From Adiantum capillus-veneris (Eukaryota; Streptophyta; Polypodiopsida; Polypodiales; Pteridaceae): a stretch of 64,000 nt of DNA. Shown here piece after piece: positions 32,060-43,900 of this stretch. Position numbers and translations under genes: made by a program. Location of the stretch: assembly GCA_014529385.2 (NCBI GenBank), contig CM043957.1, positions 85,565,881-85,629,880 on the forward strand, in the 5' to 3' direction. The stretch's first letter is position 1; each line of letters begins with the position of its first letter. The notes below the pieces were generated by a model, which saw nothing but the letters and a program-made list of their open reading frames with translations, did no database searches and had not been told where the DNA came from.

Positions 32060-32581
32060 ATGAAGGATTACTCCGGAGAACCACCAAAAGGGGTAGACAA
32101 TGATCTACCATATGCATATATGTTTTACGTAGAAATGATACCATGTTGGTCAAAAGATATGGTTTCATTGATGACCATAGCTCAAGTGGATTCTCAAATA
32201 CCACTTCCTATTATACCAAGATTAATTGAGCAATTGGTTATGTATCAATTACTAGCTGGAAGGCTATACAAAAGAAATCTTGATGGAATATTGCTTTTAT
32301 GTATTAATCCTAAGGAGAAAACCCAATACCTAGGTCAAGCACACATTACTATAGTAGGACTTCACTTTACGGAAGACCAAACTATGCAACCGATCTTGAG
32401 ACTTGGAGTATTTTGGCCAACCATGAGAAGTGATGTTCACTCATTTGTGAAAAACTGTCTTCAATGCCAAAAACAAGCACCCATACCTCATGTGATGTTA
32501 TTTCAGATTTCACTTGTTCCTAAGTGGAGTAACTATCTAGTTACTTACTTATTAAGTAGAACAGAGGATATGAGTAAGTAA
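32060..32581 (+). pseudogene. Gypsy A first HHCC zinc module
   Basis: An open 173-codon piece follows RNase H. It reads WSKDMVSLMT, then QLLAGRLYKRNLDGILLLC, then a His pair H-x6-H in AHITIVGLHF (about 32339-32368), then GVFWPTMRSDVHSFVKNC, and Cys pair C-x2-C at 32456-32467. This is the pattern of the integrase N-terminal zinc domain (integrase_H2C2). A second, more typical module follows at 32624. In about 71 aligned residues I count roughly 27 identities between the two, including all four zinc ligands. Gypsy pol normally has a single module, so this one is extra. A 50-bp duplication near 32528-32629 breaks the frame between the two. Confidence 0.75.
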
Positions 32582-32629
32582 CTATCTAGTTTCTTACTTA
32601 TCAACATAACGTTTCTGGAGGATATGAGT
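32528..32629 (+). repeat. ~50-bp tandem duplication between zinc modules
   Basis: GTAACTATCTAGTT followed by CTTACTTAT, and the later GAGGATATGAGTAA, occur twice (about 32528-32577 and 32578-32629). The duplication causes the stop after EDMSK. It is a local event and does not explain the duplicated 71-residue zinc module. Confidence 0.75.
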
Positions 32630-32899
32630 AAACGTCGCCAAAGAGCTATTAAAATTGAAGCAAGGGACTATGCTCTTATTGGAAACCAATTGTATCGGAG
32701 AGAAAAGGATCAACATTTGCGTCTTTGTGCAAATGAAGACGAATATATCCCCACTCTAGAACAAGCACATGCTGGATTAGCTGGAGGTCACTTTTCTAGT
32801 GAAACCACTACTAGAGCAATTTTAATCGCAGTCATATGGTGGCCAACACTTTTTGCAGATACCAAGGAATATGTTCAAAGGTGTGATGCATGTCAATGA
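32624..32899 (+). pseudogene. Gypsy A second HHCC zinc module (canonical integrase N-domain)
   Basis: This 91-codon piece reads EDMSKRRQRAIKIEARDYAL, then IGNQLYRREKDQHLRLC, the His pair in AHAGLAGGHFS (about 32762-32794), VIWWPTLFADTKEYVQRC and the Cys pair in CDACQ (32882-32893). It fits the usual Gypsy integrase HHCC domain that binds zinc and LTR DNA. A TGA at 32897-32899 follows CDACQ directly, where related proteins continue with RE or RT. Confidence 0.85.
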
Positions 32900-33870
32900 G
32901 AAAAAATGTCAACCACGGTAGATAGCATGCTTTCAAGACCAATAATGGGGGCTAGAGCTTTTTCAAAATGGGACATAAATTTTGTCAAACCAATACAACC
33001 ACCTGCTTATAGAACTCAAGCTCAATATATCATTGTAGCTACAGACTATTTGACCAAGTGGACAAAGGCTAAGGCAACCAGGAAGAATGTGCTAGAACCA
33101 CAACCGCATTCTTGTATGAGAATGTATTCACAAGATATGGACTTACAATAGAAATTGTCAGTGATAGAGGAACTTATTTTCTCAATGAGGTAATTGAGTA
33201 TCTATTGAATGAATTTATGGTCATCCATAACAAATCCTCTCTATACCATCCACAAGAAAATGGACAAGCTGAGCACACGAATAAAATTCTTATCTTGGTA
33301 TTGACTGAAGTGGTTACTTTCGGAAGAACGGATTGGGAAATGAATCTACATGTCGCTCTATGGGCTTATTCAAGACAACTTTAAATGCTATACCCTTTAA
33401 TCTTGTTTATGGTCTTGATGCCATACTACCGATAGAATTTCTATTGCCGACACTAAGGGTAGCTAAAGATCTTGAGTGGACCGGACATGAATCGTCAGAG
33501 AGGCTTGAAGATTTAGAAAAGCTTGATGAGCAAAGGCTAACAGCTATAGCTCACATCTATGCACAAAAACGAAAACAAAAACAAATTTTTTGATTCACAT
33601 CTAGTCACAAAAATCTTCAAAAAAAGGGACCTAGTTTTAATCTATTCCCTTAAGCAACACATTTTCAAGTTCAAGAAAAAGGAAAATGGATTGTTTATCA
33701 TTGAAGACATATCTCCAAGTGGAGCATTTAAGTTGTCCACTCTAGATGGTGAACCAATGGCTAATTGGATTAGTGGATGTCGATTAAAGAAGTACCATTT
33801 TTCACTAATCAATGATTTGCTAGAGAAGATGCATGCAGCAAAGCAGAGAACGACAACAGGTTATTGATGA
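32900..33870 (+). pseudogene. Gypsy A integrase core and C-terminal domain
   Basis: The rve-type core spans three frames. KWDINFVKP (near 32965) stands where KWGIDFIGP is expected, so the first catalytic Asp is Asn. TDYLTKWTKA follows. EIVSDRGTYF (near 33155) supplies the second Asp, and ENGQAEHTNK (near 33260) the Glu. ALWAYSRQL and PFNLVYGLDAILPIEFLLPTL follow. The C-terminal domain (33559-33867) reads KKRDLVLIYSLKQH then EDISPSGAFKLSTLDGEP, a typical Gypsy integrase tail lacking a chromodomain. Frameshifts occur near 33100, 33380 and 33590. It is inactive as read, both by frame and by the D-to-N change. Confidence 0.8.
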
Positions 33871-34357
33871 ACCCCAAGAGGAAGCTCGACTTCGAGTACT
33901 CAAGAGAAAATCTGCTTTTAAAAATCAACAAACACCTATTCCCATCAACACTTTGGAACGAGATGAAAGACTAACGGAATCACATAATGATGCAGTATCA
34001 ATGGATGATGAATGGTTGGATGGAATGAACATTTGCATCAAAGTACAATTGAAAAATCATAGCAATCAATCTACTTCCTCCTCTAGACAAGCAAATGCTA
34101 CACGTAGCATGCAAGGAGTCGGGTATATTTGGGTACGAAAAGCACAAATCAAGGACAATCCGTCTCAAATTTGGGTGCCTAAAAACTCATCTACCATACT
34201 GAAGAAAGTTTCACATCTAACGACTCAAAGAAAAACATCTTCGAGAAGGAAAACTAACACAAGATGGGTTTGGAGGAAAAAGGAGCATTTATCTTCTCCA
34301 CAAATTGTAAACCAAGATACCAGTGGAGACTTAAATCTCAGCAACCATCAACATTGA
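33833..34357 (+). CDS. Basic C-terminal tail ORF of A with W-V-x-K repeats
   Basis: An open 174-codon frame overlaps the end of the integrase C-domain in another phase. It is rich in Lys, Arg, Gln, Ser and Asn and ends NQDTSGDLNLSNHQH. Three short tryptophan motifs recur: GYIWVRKAQ, SQIWVPKNS and TRWVWRKKE. No catalytic domain is visible. It may be a pol tail reached by frameshift, a small separate ORF, or noncoding. The basic composition would suit nucleic-acid binding, which is a guess. It is one of the longer uninterrupted frames in A. Confidence 0.4.
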   Translation: MQQSRERQQVIDEPQEEARLRVLKRKSAFKNQQTPIPINTLERDERLTESHNDAVSMDDEWLDGMNICIKVQLKNHSNQSTSSSRQANATRSMQGVGYIWVRKAQIKDNPSQIWVPKNSSTILKKVSHLTTQRKTSSRRKTNTRWVWRKKEHLSSPQIVNQDTSGDLNLSNHQH

Positions 34358-36215
34358 TACCTAAAGCTTAGGAAATCAGTGTGCCGAAGCATCCAGACGG
34401 TACAATTAGACAAAGAGCAAACAAATTATAGAGTTTGCTATTGAACAAGAAACCTCGACCGCGAAAACCCTTGAGTTAACTACTCAAGACCCAACTCTTG
34501 CACAACATACTGGTTTGAATTGAATCGACCTACAAAGCATGATAGAGCCAATCACGGCTATGCATAGACACGATTGTTCAACCTATGCACACAGTCGTCC
34601 CGGAGTACTCTATCTAGGAGGAGTGGAAGGGAACTTCAGTAATCAAGGGCAATGTTTGAAGAGGGAGGAAAAAAGTTAGATGTTAACGTGTGGTTTTTTG
34701 AAAAATTACCTAATAATACCCTTAAAAAATCATCAAGAGGGAAAATTTAACTAATAATATCTCCCGATGAGTGTAAATAGTGTATATACTATTAAAAAAT
34801 AGCATTTTTTTGCTTATTTTTATCAATTTTTCTTGATATTGGAGTTTAAAAAAAAAGGAGAAATCCACCAAAAAGCAATAAAGCAATGTTTTTCAATGGA
34901 TTTTCTTACTTGTTGATTTTTAAATTGATTTTTTAGTACATTCTATTATTTCTTTGATATTTTCAATAAATAGGTCAAAAATTAATAATAAATAGCAAAT
35001 GAACTCAGATGGAGAAACTGAAGATACGTTGATGATCAGAAGAACAAGACGGATGGACACAAAAAATTTCAATCAAAATGACAAATGAAAGCGGGAAGCC
35101 TAAATTAGGGCGCCAAGGCCTGCTTTTGCAAATTCTTGCAGAATGAGCTAACGGAGTCCGATCGAGAAAATTTTGAGTCTAATTTAGATTTCACGGCCTA
35201 GTAGGACTAACAGGGAAATCTGGGGGAAAATAGTTTGGGAAGTCCAAGTATAGATATTTTAGGTGGCCCAAAATAACCTCATCACTCTTGGAGGAGAGAT
35301 CTCTCTACCTTCTTCGTGCGTGATTTTCAGAGTCCACAATCGCCCATTTTCAGCATTGTCTCATATGAGACATGAGGGGTAAGTTCTACTCATGAAAGTA
35401 CATTTCTATACACTCGGGTAGCAAGTTTACGCCCAGAAAAAGCCCTAGAATCTTAGTTGTGTACAAATTCCTATGACACAAAAACGACCATAGCGGCTTG
35501 TTAGCTCAACCGAATTGGAAGAGACTTGAATTTTAGCATTCCCCTAGATAGTAGAACACTTCCATATCATTAGATGACCATTTGGCACGGTCGAGTGGTC
35601 CCCAAGTAAAGGTTTTTGCCAAATGCTAGAATTGGATTCTAACTCCATGGGCAGCTTATAGACAAGGTCTATACACAATGTACCTAGATGGTTTCAAGAA
35701 AACAGTCAAGGCAAGCTCTCAAACAGCAAAAAATAGCTCAAAGGCTACAATGTGTCAAATTTGACATATGAAGTCAAACTGACTCCGAATGAGTCCAAAC
35801 TGAATGAGCACCATCAGGACTATGTAGCGGACAAGTCCATGGCTTAAAAAATGACCAAACAACTCTACACAGCAGTAGTTAAAAAAAATCGGTGATTTCA
35901 GAGTCGACAAGAGCACGAAGTGATGCCGACACAACCAAACCTTACCAAATTCATTTTAGGACTTGTTTTAGATGTATTAAAGATTTGTAGGTCATAAAAT
36001 TATATTTTTATGCAAAAAAGTGACTATTGCAAATAAATGCGATTATGTACTTTTGTGCACAATTGGCTTGAAAATTATCTTGTCACTTCACCTATCACTT
36101 GTACACATCTTTCACATGCCATATGTCAAGTATGAGCCCAAAAGATAAAGAAAATCTCTGATTTTGTCAAAAAAACACATTAAAGGCTCTTCTGTCCAAA
36201 TTTTGAGTTAACTAT
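34358..36215 (+). other. 3' spacer of Gypsy A, part 1
   Basis: No coding frame is supported. Very A/T-rich text lies at 34690-35000. From about 35880 the leader-type repeat resumes, with a core at 36031-36050 (AAATAAATGCGATTATGTAC). The spacer runs up to the target duplication ACTAT (36211-36215) of K2 and continues at 61558. Confidence 0.6.
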
Positions 36216-36425
36216 TGTTACCATATACATGTGGTAGTTATGTGTGTGAACACACTAGGACCACCGGGGCATTTTTCCCTCTTTAGGAGGTTTTTTCCCC
36301 GTGCATTGTATATACGCCCATCACTCTAGGGCTATCTATCTTTCCATTGCACACTAAGTAACACACTCTCTATTGTGTGCCTTGAGCTTCCTTCGTCTTC
36401 TCCAAGCTGTGTGCGTTTTCCAACA
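36216..36425 (+). repeat. K2 5' LTR and primer site
   Basis: 210 bp from TGTTACC to CCAACA, lacking about 16 bp near its 3' end that other K LTRs carry. TTGGTATCAGAGCAGG at 36427 is an intact tRNA-iMet primer site. Confidence 0.93.
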
Positions 36426-36787
36426 ATTGGTATCAGAGCAGGTTACATCCTCCCGGGCTTAGTTACCAGCTACTCTAGCATACGCCTGCTCACTTTCTCC
36501 GACTTCAGTAAGCTTTGGCAAGCATTCGCAGGTCGACAAAAATTTTGGGGATGCTCATAGAGCTTAGTCTACTCAGATTTTTTATTTGGGCTCATTTCGG
36601 CCTCCATTTCCACTATAGGCAGGTCTGCACAGACAATTTCGTCATTTTGTGCAAAATTTTTGTCAGTGCCGTTTTTTGCATAACAGGTGCTTTATAGTCT
36701 TCTATGATTTGTGCTATATAGCATGTGTTGGTCCCGCTCCATTTTTCCTATTTTCGGGCAATTTTCACATCAGGTGCAACATTGACC

Positions 36788-39700
36788 ATGGCTGACAACA
36801 ACACAGATGTCTTCAAGATGTTTGCTATTGAGGACAGGTTGGATGGGGACAATTACCCTATGTGGGCTTACATGATGCAATATGTTCTTGTGTCAAATGG
36901 CGTTTGGAATATTGTGCAGGGCATTGATGTACGTCCTGGTTCTGAGGATGCAAGTGGTGTTGAGGATGTTGCAGGTCTTGCTGCAAGGATTGGTGCTATT
37001 AGATTTGTTTTGCTTACGGTAGAAAAAGATCGTTGGGATGTAAAGGATGCGCAGGCTCATGCATTGATTGCGTTGTCTGTGAAGTGCACTATTGTTCCTC
37101 ACATCTGTTCAACAAAATCTGCAAAACAGGCTTGGGATATTCTAGTAGGTCTTTATGCAAGCTGCAATGAGGCTAAAATTGCTTCGCTGCGTAAAGAGCT
37201 GGAGTCAAAGATTAAGCATGAGGAAGATGATATGGACATTTATCTTGCTGGTGTCAAGGATATCAATGAGCAATTTCTGCAGGTGAAGTCATTTCAAACA
37301 GTTCCTTTGACATGCAGATTGTTCTTGATGCCTTGCCAGATTCTTACCATACTTTTGCTAGTACTTGGAGACTTATGACCCAAGGAAATCCTGAAGTTGT
37401 CAAGTTTGATGCATTATGCACATTGCTGTTTCAAGAGTCACTTTTCAAGAAAAACAAGACTAAACAGCTTGCAGTTGAACAGGCTTTTATTGCTTCTCAA
37501 AGAAAGGGTGATAACAGTAATGCAGCCACTTCTTATGGTTCTGCTACTGCGAGTAGCAAAACCTCAATTCCTAATGCTTCTGCTGGCAGAAATTCATCTG
37601 GAAATTCTGGTGATAAGGGCAAAAAGATGCGTTGCCATTATTGTAAAGCTAATGATCACTTGATCAAGCAGTGTCCTAAGTTGAAGGCCAAAGAGGCTAA
37701 GAAGAAAGAGGGTGGTTCCACTGCAAATGTTGGTTCCACTACAAATGCAGCCATTGTTGAGTCTTCTGTGAAAGGAGACTGTGTTGTTGATGTTGATGCA
37801 GAATGGGCTTTTAGTACAGAGTGCACTTACAACCCTGCAGTCCATGATGTATGCTTGTCAGTTGCTGTAGATTCACATGTGTGGTATTTTGATAGTGGTG
37901 CTACAAAGCACATTACCTCACATTGTGAATTGTTCACCTCTCTTGAGTCTGTCCCTCATGGGAATTCAATCACTTGTGCCAACAAAGCCTCTTATCCATT
38001 CAGGGGGTTGGAAAGATTGTGCTTACTGCTGCTAATGGTAGTTCTTTTGCACTTGTTGATGCACTTTATGTACCTGGGATCAAGAAGAATCTTTTGTCTG
38101 TATCTGCACTTGCTAGACTTGGACTTGTAGTCAAATTTGTGCATTATAGATGTACAGTTCATGATCTCAGTTTTGGTGATGAAATCGTTGCATATGGGCT
38201 TTTGTGCCGTGGGCTGTATAAGCTCACTTTGTATGAAAAGTGTGGAAAAAATTTTGCAAATGCACTTGCAGATTCAAGGGCTATTTCAGATGCAAAACTT
38301 TGGCATGCAAGTTTTGGTCATGTGAATTTTGCCAGTTTGCTGTGTTTGCAAAAATCTGATATGGTTGCTTCTTTGCCGCCTCTTGAAGCACCTGTCAAAC
38401 ATGTTTGTGAAGGCTGTATTCTGGGTAAAATGCAGCATTCTAAGTTTCCAAAGGATGGTTCAGTTAGGGCCACATGCAGGTTGCAGCTTGTGCATAGTGG
38501 TGTTTGTGGGCCCATGCAAACTTCGTCCTTGGGCAAGTACCTGTACTTTGTGACTTTTATTGATGATTACTCTAGGCATGCATGGGTATTTCTGCTTAAA
38601 GCAAAGTCCAAAGTTTCTATGTGCTTCAAACAATTTCTGGCTATGGCTGAAAATGTCTCGAAATGTACTACCCTCCGTTCTGATCGAGGGGGGGAGTATA
38701 TGTCTCATGAGTTCAATGCATTTCTGGCTAGTGGTGGGATAAAACACCAATATACAGTGCCTTATGCACCTCAGCAAAATGGTGTTGCTGAGAGGAAAAA
38801 CAGGTCACTTACGGAAATGGCACGATGTATGGTCAAAAGTCAAGCTCTACCGCATTCTTTTTGGCTTGAGGCCATCATGTGTGCCACTTATGTACTAAAC
38901 AGGTGTCCTACGAAAGCTTCGCAGTCTATTACTCCATATGAAGCATGGCATGATAGAAAGCCTTCTATTGAGCACATGTGTGGTTTTGGCTATTTGGCAT
39001 ATGCTTTGGTGGCATAAACACAGCGCAGAAAATTGGATGATAAGGCTGCCAAATGTATTTTTGTTGGTTATAGTGTTGAAAGCAAAGGTTACAGGTTGTA
39101 TCATCTGCAAACAAAACATATTCTTGTTTCACGAGATGTAGCATTTGTGGAATAATGAGGCAAATGTATAGCCTATGGGGGTTTCCAAAAATGTTACAGA
39201 TCAACCTATTACTGATGCAGATGTACATGATGTATAACTTGATGAGGAAAGGGCTGAAAATGAGCAGGCTAGAGGTATGCCAAAATGGCTGGTGCACACT
39301 TTACGTGACAGTAAATTGGATGCACCTTTGTCTAGTCATACTCGTTCAAGCTCTCTCCATGCATCTTATGCATCAATTGTTATGCTTTGGTTGTGTCTAG
39401 CTTACATGATGTTGAGGAACCTCTATCTTTTGATGAAGCACAAAATTCATAAAATTGGATGGCTGCCATGCAATCAGAAATATGATGCACTTATAGAAAA
39501 TGACACATGGACTTTATGTGATTTGCCTCCTGGCAAAAAGGCCATTGGTACGAAGTGGGTTTACAAGTTGAAAATGCAAGCCGGATGGTGAGATCGATCA
39601 CCGTAAGGCTCGACTTGTTGCAAAGGGTTATGCACAAGAAAAAGGCATAGATTATGAAGAGACTTTTGCTCCCACTTGTTGTATGACTACTGTGCATTTT

Positions 39701-40190
39701 CTCTGTGCAATTGCAACTCATTTTGGTTGGATGTACATCAATCAGACATTGTTACTGCTTTCTTGAATAGTGACATATTTGAGGAAGTTTATGTAACACA
39801 GCCTCGCGATTTTGTCAAGAAAAACCAAGAGGACAAAGTATGCAAATGTAACAAGGCATTGTATGGGTTGAATCTCGGTATGAGAAAGTTGACACTCATT
39901 TGGTCAAACAAGGCTTTTGTAACAGTCCAACAGAAAGCACATTGTATGTAAAGCGTGAGGGTGATGTACTTCTCATTGTGATTCTTTATGTAGATGATAT
40001 GTTGATCACTGGACCAAATGAGAGACATATTGCTGAATTTAAGGCTGATTTGAATGCTACTTTCAAGATGAAAGATTTGGGGCTGTTTACTTGGGTATAC
40101 AATCTAAGGAGTGTGATGGTGGTATTGCATTGTGTTAGAAAAGTTACATAGAGACATTGCTATGTAAATTTGGACTTGAGGATTGCAAAC
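36788..40190 (+). pseudogene. K2 Copia gag-pol, 5' part (gag to RT)
   Basis: It starts MADNNTDVFKMFAIED. Gag runs to the knuckle CHYCKANDHLIKQC near 37633. Protease has FDSGATKH near 37890. The integrase open piece (37974-39017, 347 codons) shows the HHCC text and core, but the first catalytic Asp is Gly (HSGVCGP, codon 38499-38501; K1 has Asp). RSDRGGEY and PQQNGVAERKNR supply the other Asp and Glu. RT has YVDD at 39987-39998. Breaks include frameshifts near 37310 and 38005, a TAA near 39015, and a deletion of about 100 bp near 39150 relative to K1. Lesions shared with K1 lie near 39479, 39583, 40092 and at 40136-40138 (TAG). Reading stops where Gypsy B begins. Confidence 0.9.
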
Positions 40191-40653
40191 TGGAATTGGA
40201 GCTGATCTCTTTAGATAGTTGATTCTAGTGTTAGGAGTTTACAGCTACTGGTGAGGTGTCAGTTCAAGCAGTATAACTGGAAAAGGAGATAGAAACTGAA
40301 CTGGAATACTTCTACTGAAATGAGAAACAGACTGAAGTACTGAGATTCACATTCAGAGAGAATGAGTACAAAGTATGTATGACTGAAGTACACTGGATTG
40401 TTGTATTTAGGATTACAAATGAAAGATTACAGATAAAGATGATGTAGCTCAAGAACAGCTCGGAAACTAAGGATTATTAATCAAAAGCTAAGCAGAAGTA
40501 CAACCGACAAATGCTAGCCCGATTACAATGTAATGGGTCCTATTTATATGCCTTTGGAGTTATTGTGGTATTGCCGTTGTAATTACTGACTGATCCACAG
40601 TTTGTCTCACAGGAGCCGGTTCCCACCCAGTGAGACTGTCTCCGCCATCTACA
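40191..40653 (-). repeat. B 3' LTR and polypurine tract
   Basis: 463 bp. On the element strand it runs TGTAGATGG to CCAATTCCA. The bases just before it (40654-40667, AAAGGAGGGAAGGA on the element strand) are a polypurine tract. Confidence 0.92.
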
Positions 40654-40704
40654 TCCTTCCCTCCTTTCTTGAATTTGGGCAAGATTTCAAAATTTCTAAG
40701 AAAA

Positions 40705-40985
40705 AAAATCCACCGTCTGATTCTTTTGGAATTTTGCTCGTTGAGTGCTTGACACCCCTATAGTTCTAGTTCCAGGGGCATCCAGTCAAGAGACACCAAG
40801 TCGGACTGAAAAAATCCACCATCTGATTCTTCTAGTGCTGGGTTGTTGAGTGCTTAACACACTTGTAATTGTAATTCCAAGGGCCGTCCAGCCAAGTGAC
40901 ACCAACCCCTGAGTGGAAAAATCCAGCGTCTGCTACGAAAACTACTGGAAAAATACACCGTCTGATTCGAAGACCGGCGGAAAAA
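40705..40985 (-). repeat. 106-bp tandem repeats next to B 3' LTR
   Basis: Two full units (about 40705-40810 and 40811-40916) begin AAAATCCACC.TCTGATTC and include TTGAGTGCTT and GACACCAA. Two shortened units start at about 40917 and 40948. Confidence 0.75.
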
Positions 40986-43900
40986 TCCTTGACCGAATTC
41001 TGAGATGGAACTACCCAGTATCCTTCCACTGAACCCGCTTCCGTTTACGCTTTGACTTGGATGGTTCCTGAGAAGTCCCAGTGCCAGCATTCTCCTTTTG
41101 AATGAGCCTGTCAATGGCCTCCTGCTCAAGTTGATCCCGCCTTTCTGTGGACATCTCGATTTCATAAGGCGTGAGAGGATGATAAGTTTTGGTGTCGGGA
41201 TCATAGAGCGTGCATCTGCCTTTGGTGAGCCGAGTTCTGGCTAGTTTGTGACAATGCGAGACTGTATGGATCCATCCTTCTGGAAGAGGATGATTGGCTT
41301 TGATCCGAGCTTCAAAAAGAATCTCACTTGTCTCTCTGTACTATGGTCCTAGGCTTGGTCTAGCCGTAATGTCCTTTTCAGGAACTTTAGAGGACTCAAC
41401 AGTGAGTTGCAGCAGTTGGTTGTGATCTTAGTGAGGCCTCTGAGCTGAATTTCCACTGGCCCATACACAGTTTTATCCTCTACACCTCATCTCTTAGCTC
41501 TTGGAGATCATTCAATTGGAGAGCGTCATTGAACAGTCTTTGCCAAGTTTTCCATTCCATAGTCGATTTCTCATACCAATCTTGAAGATCATCAGTAATC
41601 TTGAAATATTTGAGCCGATCGACTGGTTCTAGATGTTGAGGGTAGAGTGCTAGAAAAAATCTTGGCAACTCTACCTCTCTTGCTGCCTCTCTTGGCAACT
41701 CTCGCCTCTCTTGCCTGTTCTCCCATTGACCTTCGAGTTTGAGGTCCCTTGCTGGTGGCAGTCTGGTCTTCAAGAATAGTTCGCACCCTTTGATCCAGAA
41801 TTCCCCTAGCAATCTGCATTTGCACTAAGACCTCTTTCAATTGATTCCTGACATCCTTCATGCATTTATATGTCGGCTTGTTTCCCAGCAAAAGCTCCAA
41901 TTCCATGTCCAGAGAGCGACGATCTATAGTAGACTGCCATTGCCAATGTAGATTGGTTATTCTCTCTTCAGCAGTTAGTATCCATTCAGGCACCCTTTCT
42001 AACATTTTGTATTGTACTGGGATGCCAGGCGATTGGCAAGCCTCTTGATCATGGAAAGCAGCTGATTTTCAATGCTCAACCATTTCCCTGGCACCGACAT
42101 ACAGTCACTGAAAGCACTCCAGATCAGAGATAAGATCATCATCCTCCAGATACCGCCTGGTTATAGGAGCCTGTTGATGTCTCAATCTCTTGTTTAGCGT
42201 GATGAGCTGTAATGAATGTTGCTTATCACTTGCTAGTCCCTCAGTCACTGCTTTACCTTTCCCTTTAACATCCCGACTGTGTTGTGACTGGTGTGTTGGT
42301 GGATTCCCATTGTTGTTGGGTTGTTGCTCTCCTAACTGCTAATTACTCGGCCATTGCCCTTCATGCATGTCTGGTTGGTGTGCCTGTGATGACTAATTTC
42401 CTCCAGTTGGCCCTGTACCACCAGTACTAGGTTCTGAAGGTGGAGATAGAGGAGAGGCATCATCATCATTATGCCCTTTGTCTAGATCCTCCTTCTCTGC
42501 TTCTTCTTCCTCCTTATCCTAGTCTTCTTCAATGGTGTTCTGCTATTCAATGTAATCAAGGATAGCTTGATTTGTCAGAGCACTATTATATTCAAAAAAT
42601 TTATCCTATAAATCACTCTGCATCCTCTCCATAAGAGACTTCAAGTTATCTATGTTGAAAACAACATTGCTTGCGGGATTCAAGATCTCGGCCAGATATT
42701 ATAGATATATCTTTCTATTAATGTGGCCTTCAGAGCATTGTGGCGGATCGGTGAAGAGTTTAACTCAACTAGCTTCATTCTCAGCATGGTCATCTTAGAC
42801 TCTACCTTGGCTAACTTACTTTGTAATTGCTGAATAGTCCTATCTGATTGAGCCTCAAGGATACTATGGCACAGGTTTTGGGCTGCTCTCCCTTGCTCTA
42901 GATTTTCAATCTGCTCCTCAGCTTCCTTTAGTTCAGTTTTTACTTTATTCAACTCATCTTCTGACCCTGCAGCATCCAACATTTATCCCATGCAATTGAT
43001 AATAGTATTCCATGATTACTGAATGAGTATTGAATAGGGGTCAAAGTAGGGGTCATAGTCAGTTGACTCATAGGCTGTGACAAGAGCCAGATAAGGTAAT
43101 GCAGCATAATCAGATTTTTGCAATAGGAGATGTCCCTTAAGCGGATGAGTCTGCAGCTGTTGTAACCTGTCTTTCTTTGTCAAGTGAAGGACTTCTTCAC
43201 TATATGGGATGGAAACTTTGCCAAGTGGATTTGGAGAAGCTGGGCATTTACCCTTATCAATCTGGTCTATCGAGTGCGCATTACTGGCCCTTTTTGGCTA
43301 ATCTTGTCCAGTACTAGTGGTTACTGGCATGATGACTGGTTGATTCCACCAATGGTCTGGTCAGTATATTGTTCAGTCTGGCTAACTGGAATCCTTTCAG
43401 GAGACACTGTTTTGATTTGACTTTTCAACTGCTTCAGGAGAGTAGTGCTTTTAGTCAGTGTCGTCCTTGGCTTCTTTGAATTGCCAGCTTCATCTTGTAT
43501 AGCCTTCCTTTTCTGTCCAGTGGGAGTTGACTGGTTTTCTGGCTCTTCTTCATCCGATGAAAAGTCTATATTCTTGGATGCTGGGAACGGCTTCTAGCTC
43601 CAAGCCATTCTCACCTGATCATGGGCGTTTGGAGCAGTTGCCCAGTACAGAAACTGCCAAACATACCAAGCCTTGAATGCACTTTGAGATTTCAGCTTGG
43701 CAGTTTGCTGAAGCACATTATGCGACAATATCTGGTAGAGGTTGATAGAGACTTTGGAATCCAGTCTTTTTGCTAAAAGCATAGAAAAAAGTTTCTCTGA
43801 CCCATATATGTCGGGATATTCTTCAAGCTCACAGCTTCAGCCACAAATTGGTAGGAAGTGGGAGCTTCCAGTCCTGCTACTACTAGAATCCCTTGCTCAC

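Noticed and set aside
32528-32629. Idea that the duplicated zinc module arose from the local 50-bp tandem duplication
   Set aside because: The short duplication covers only the linker; the two modules have diverged to about 38% identity and are far longer.
34358-36215. 3' LTR of Gypsy A
   Set aside because: No match to the 5' LTR at 12682-13553; it matches leader-type repeats instead.
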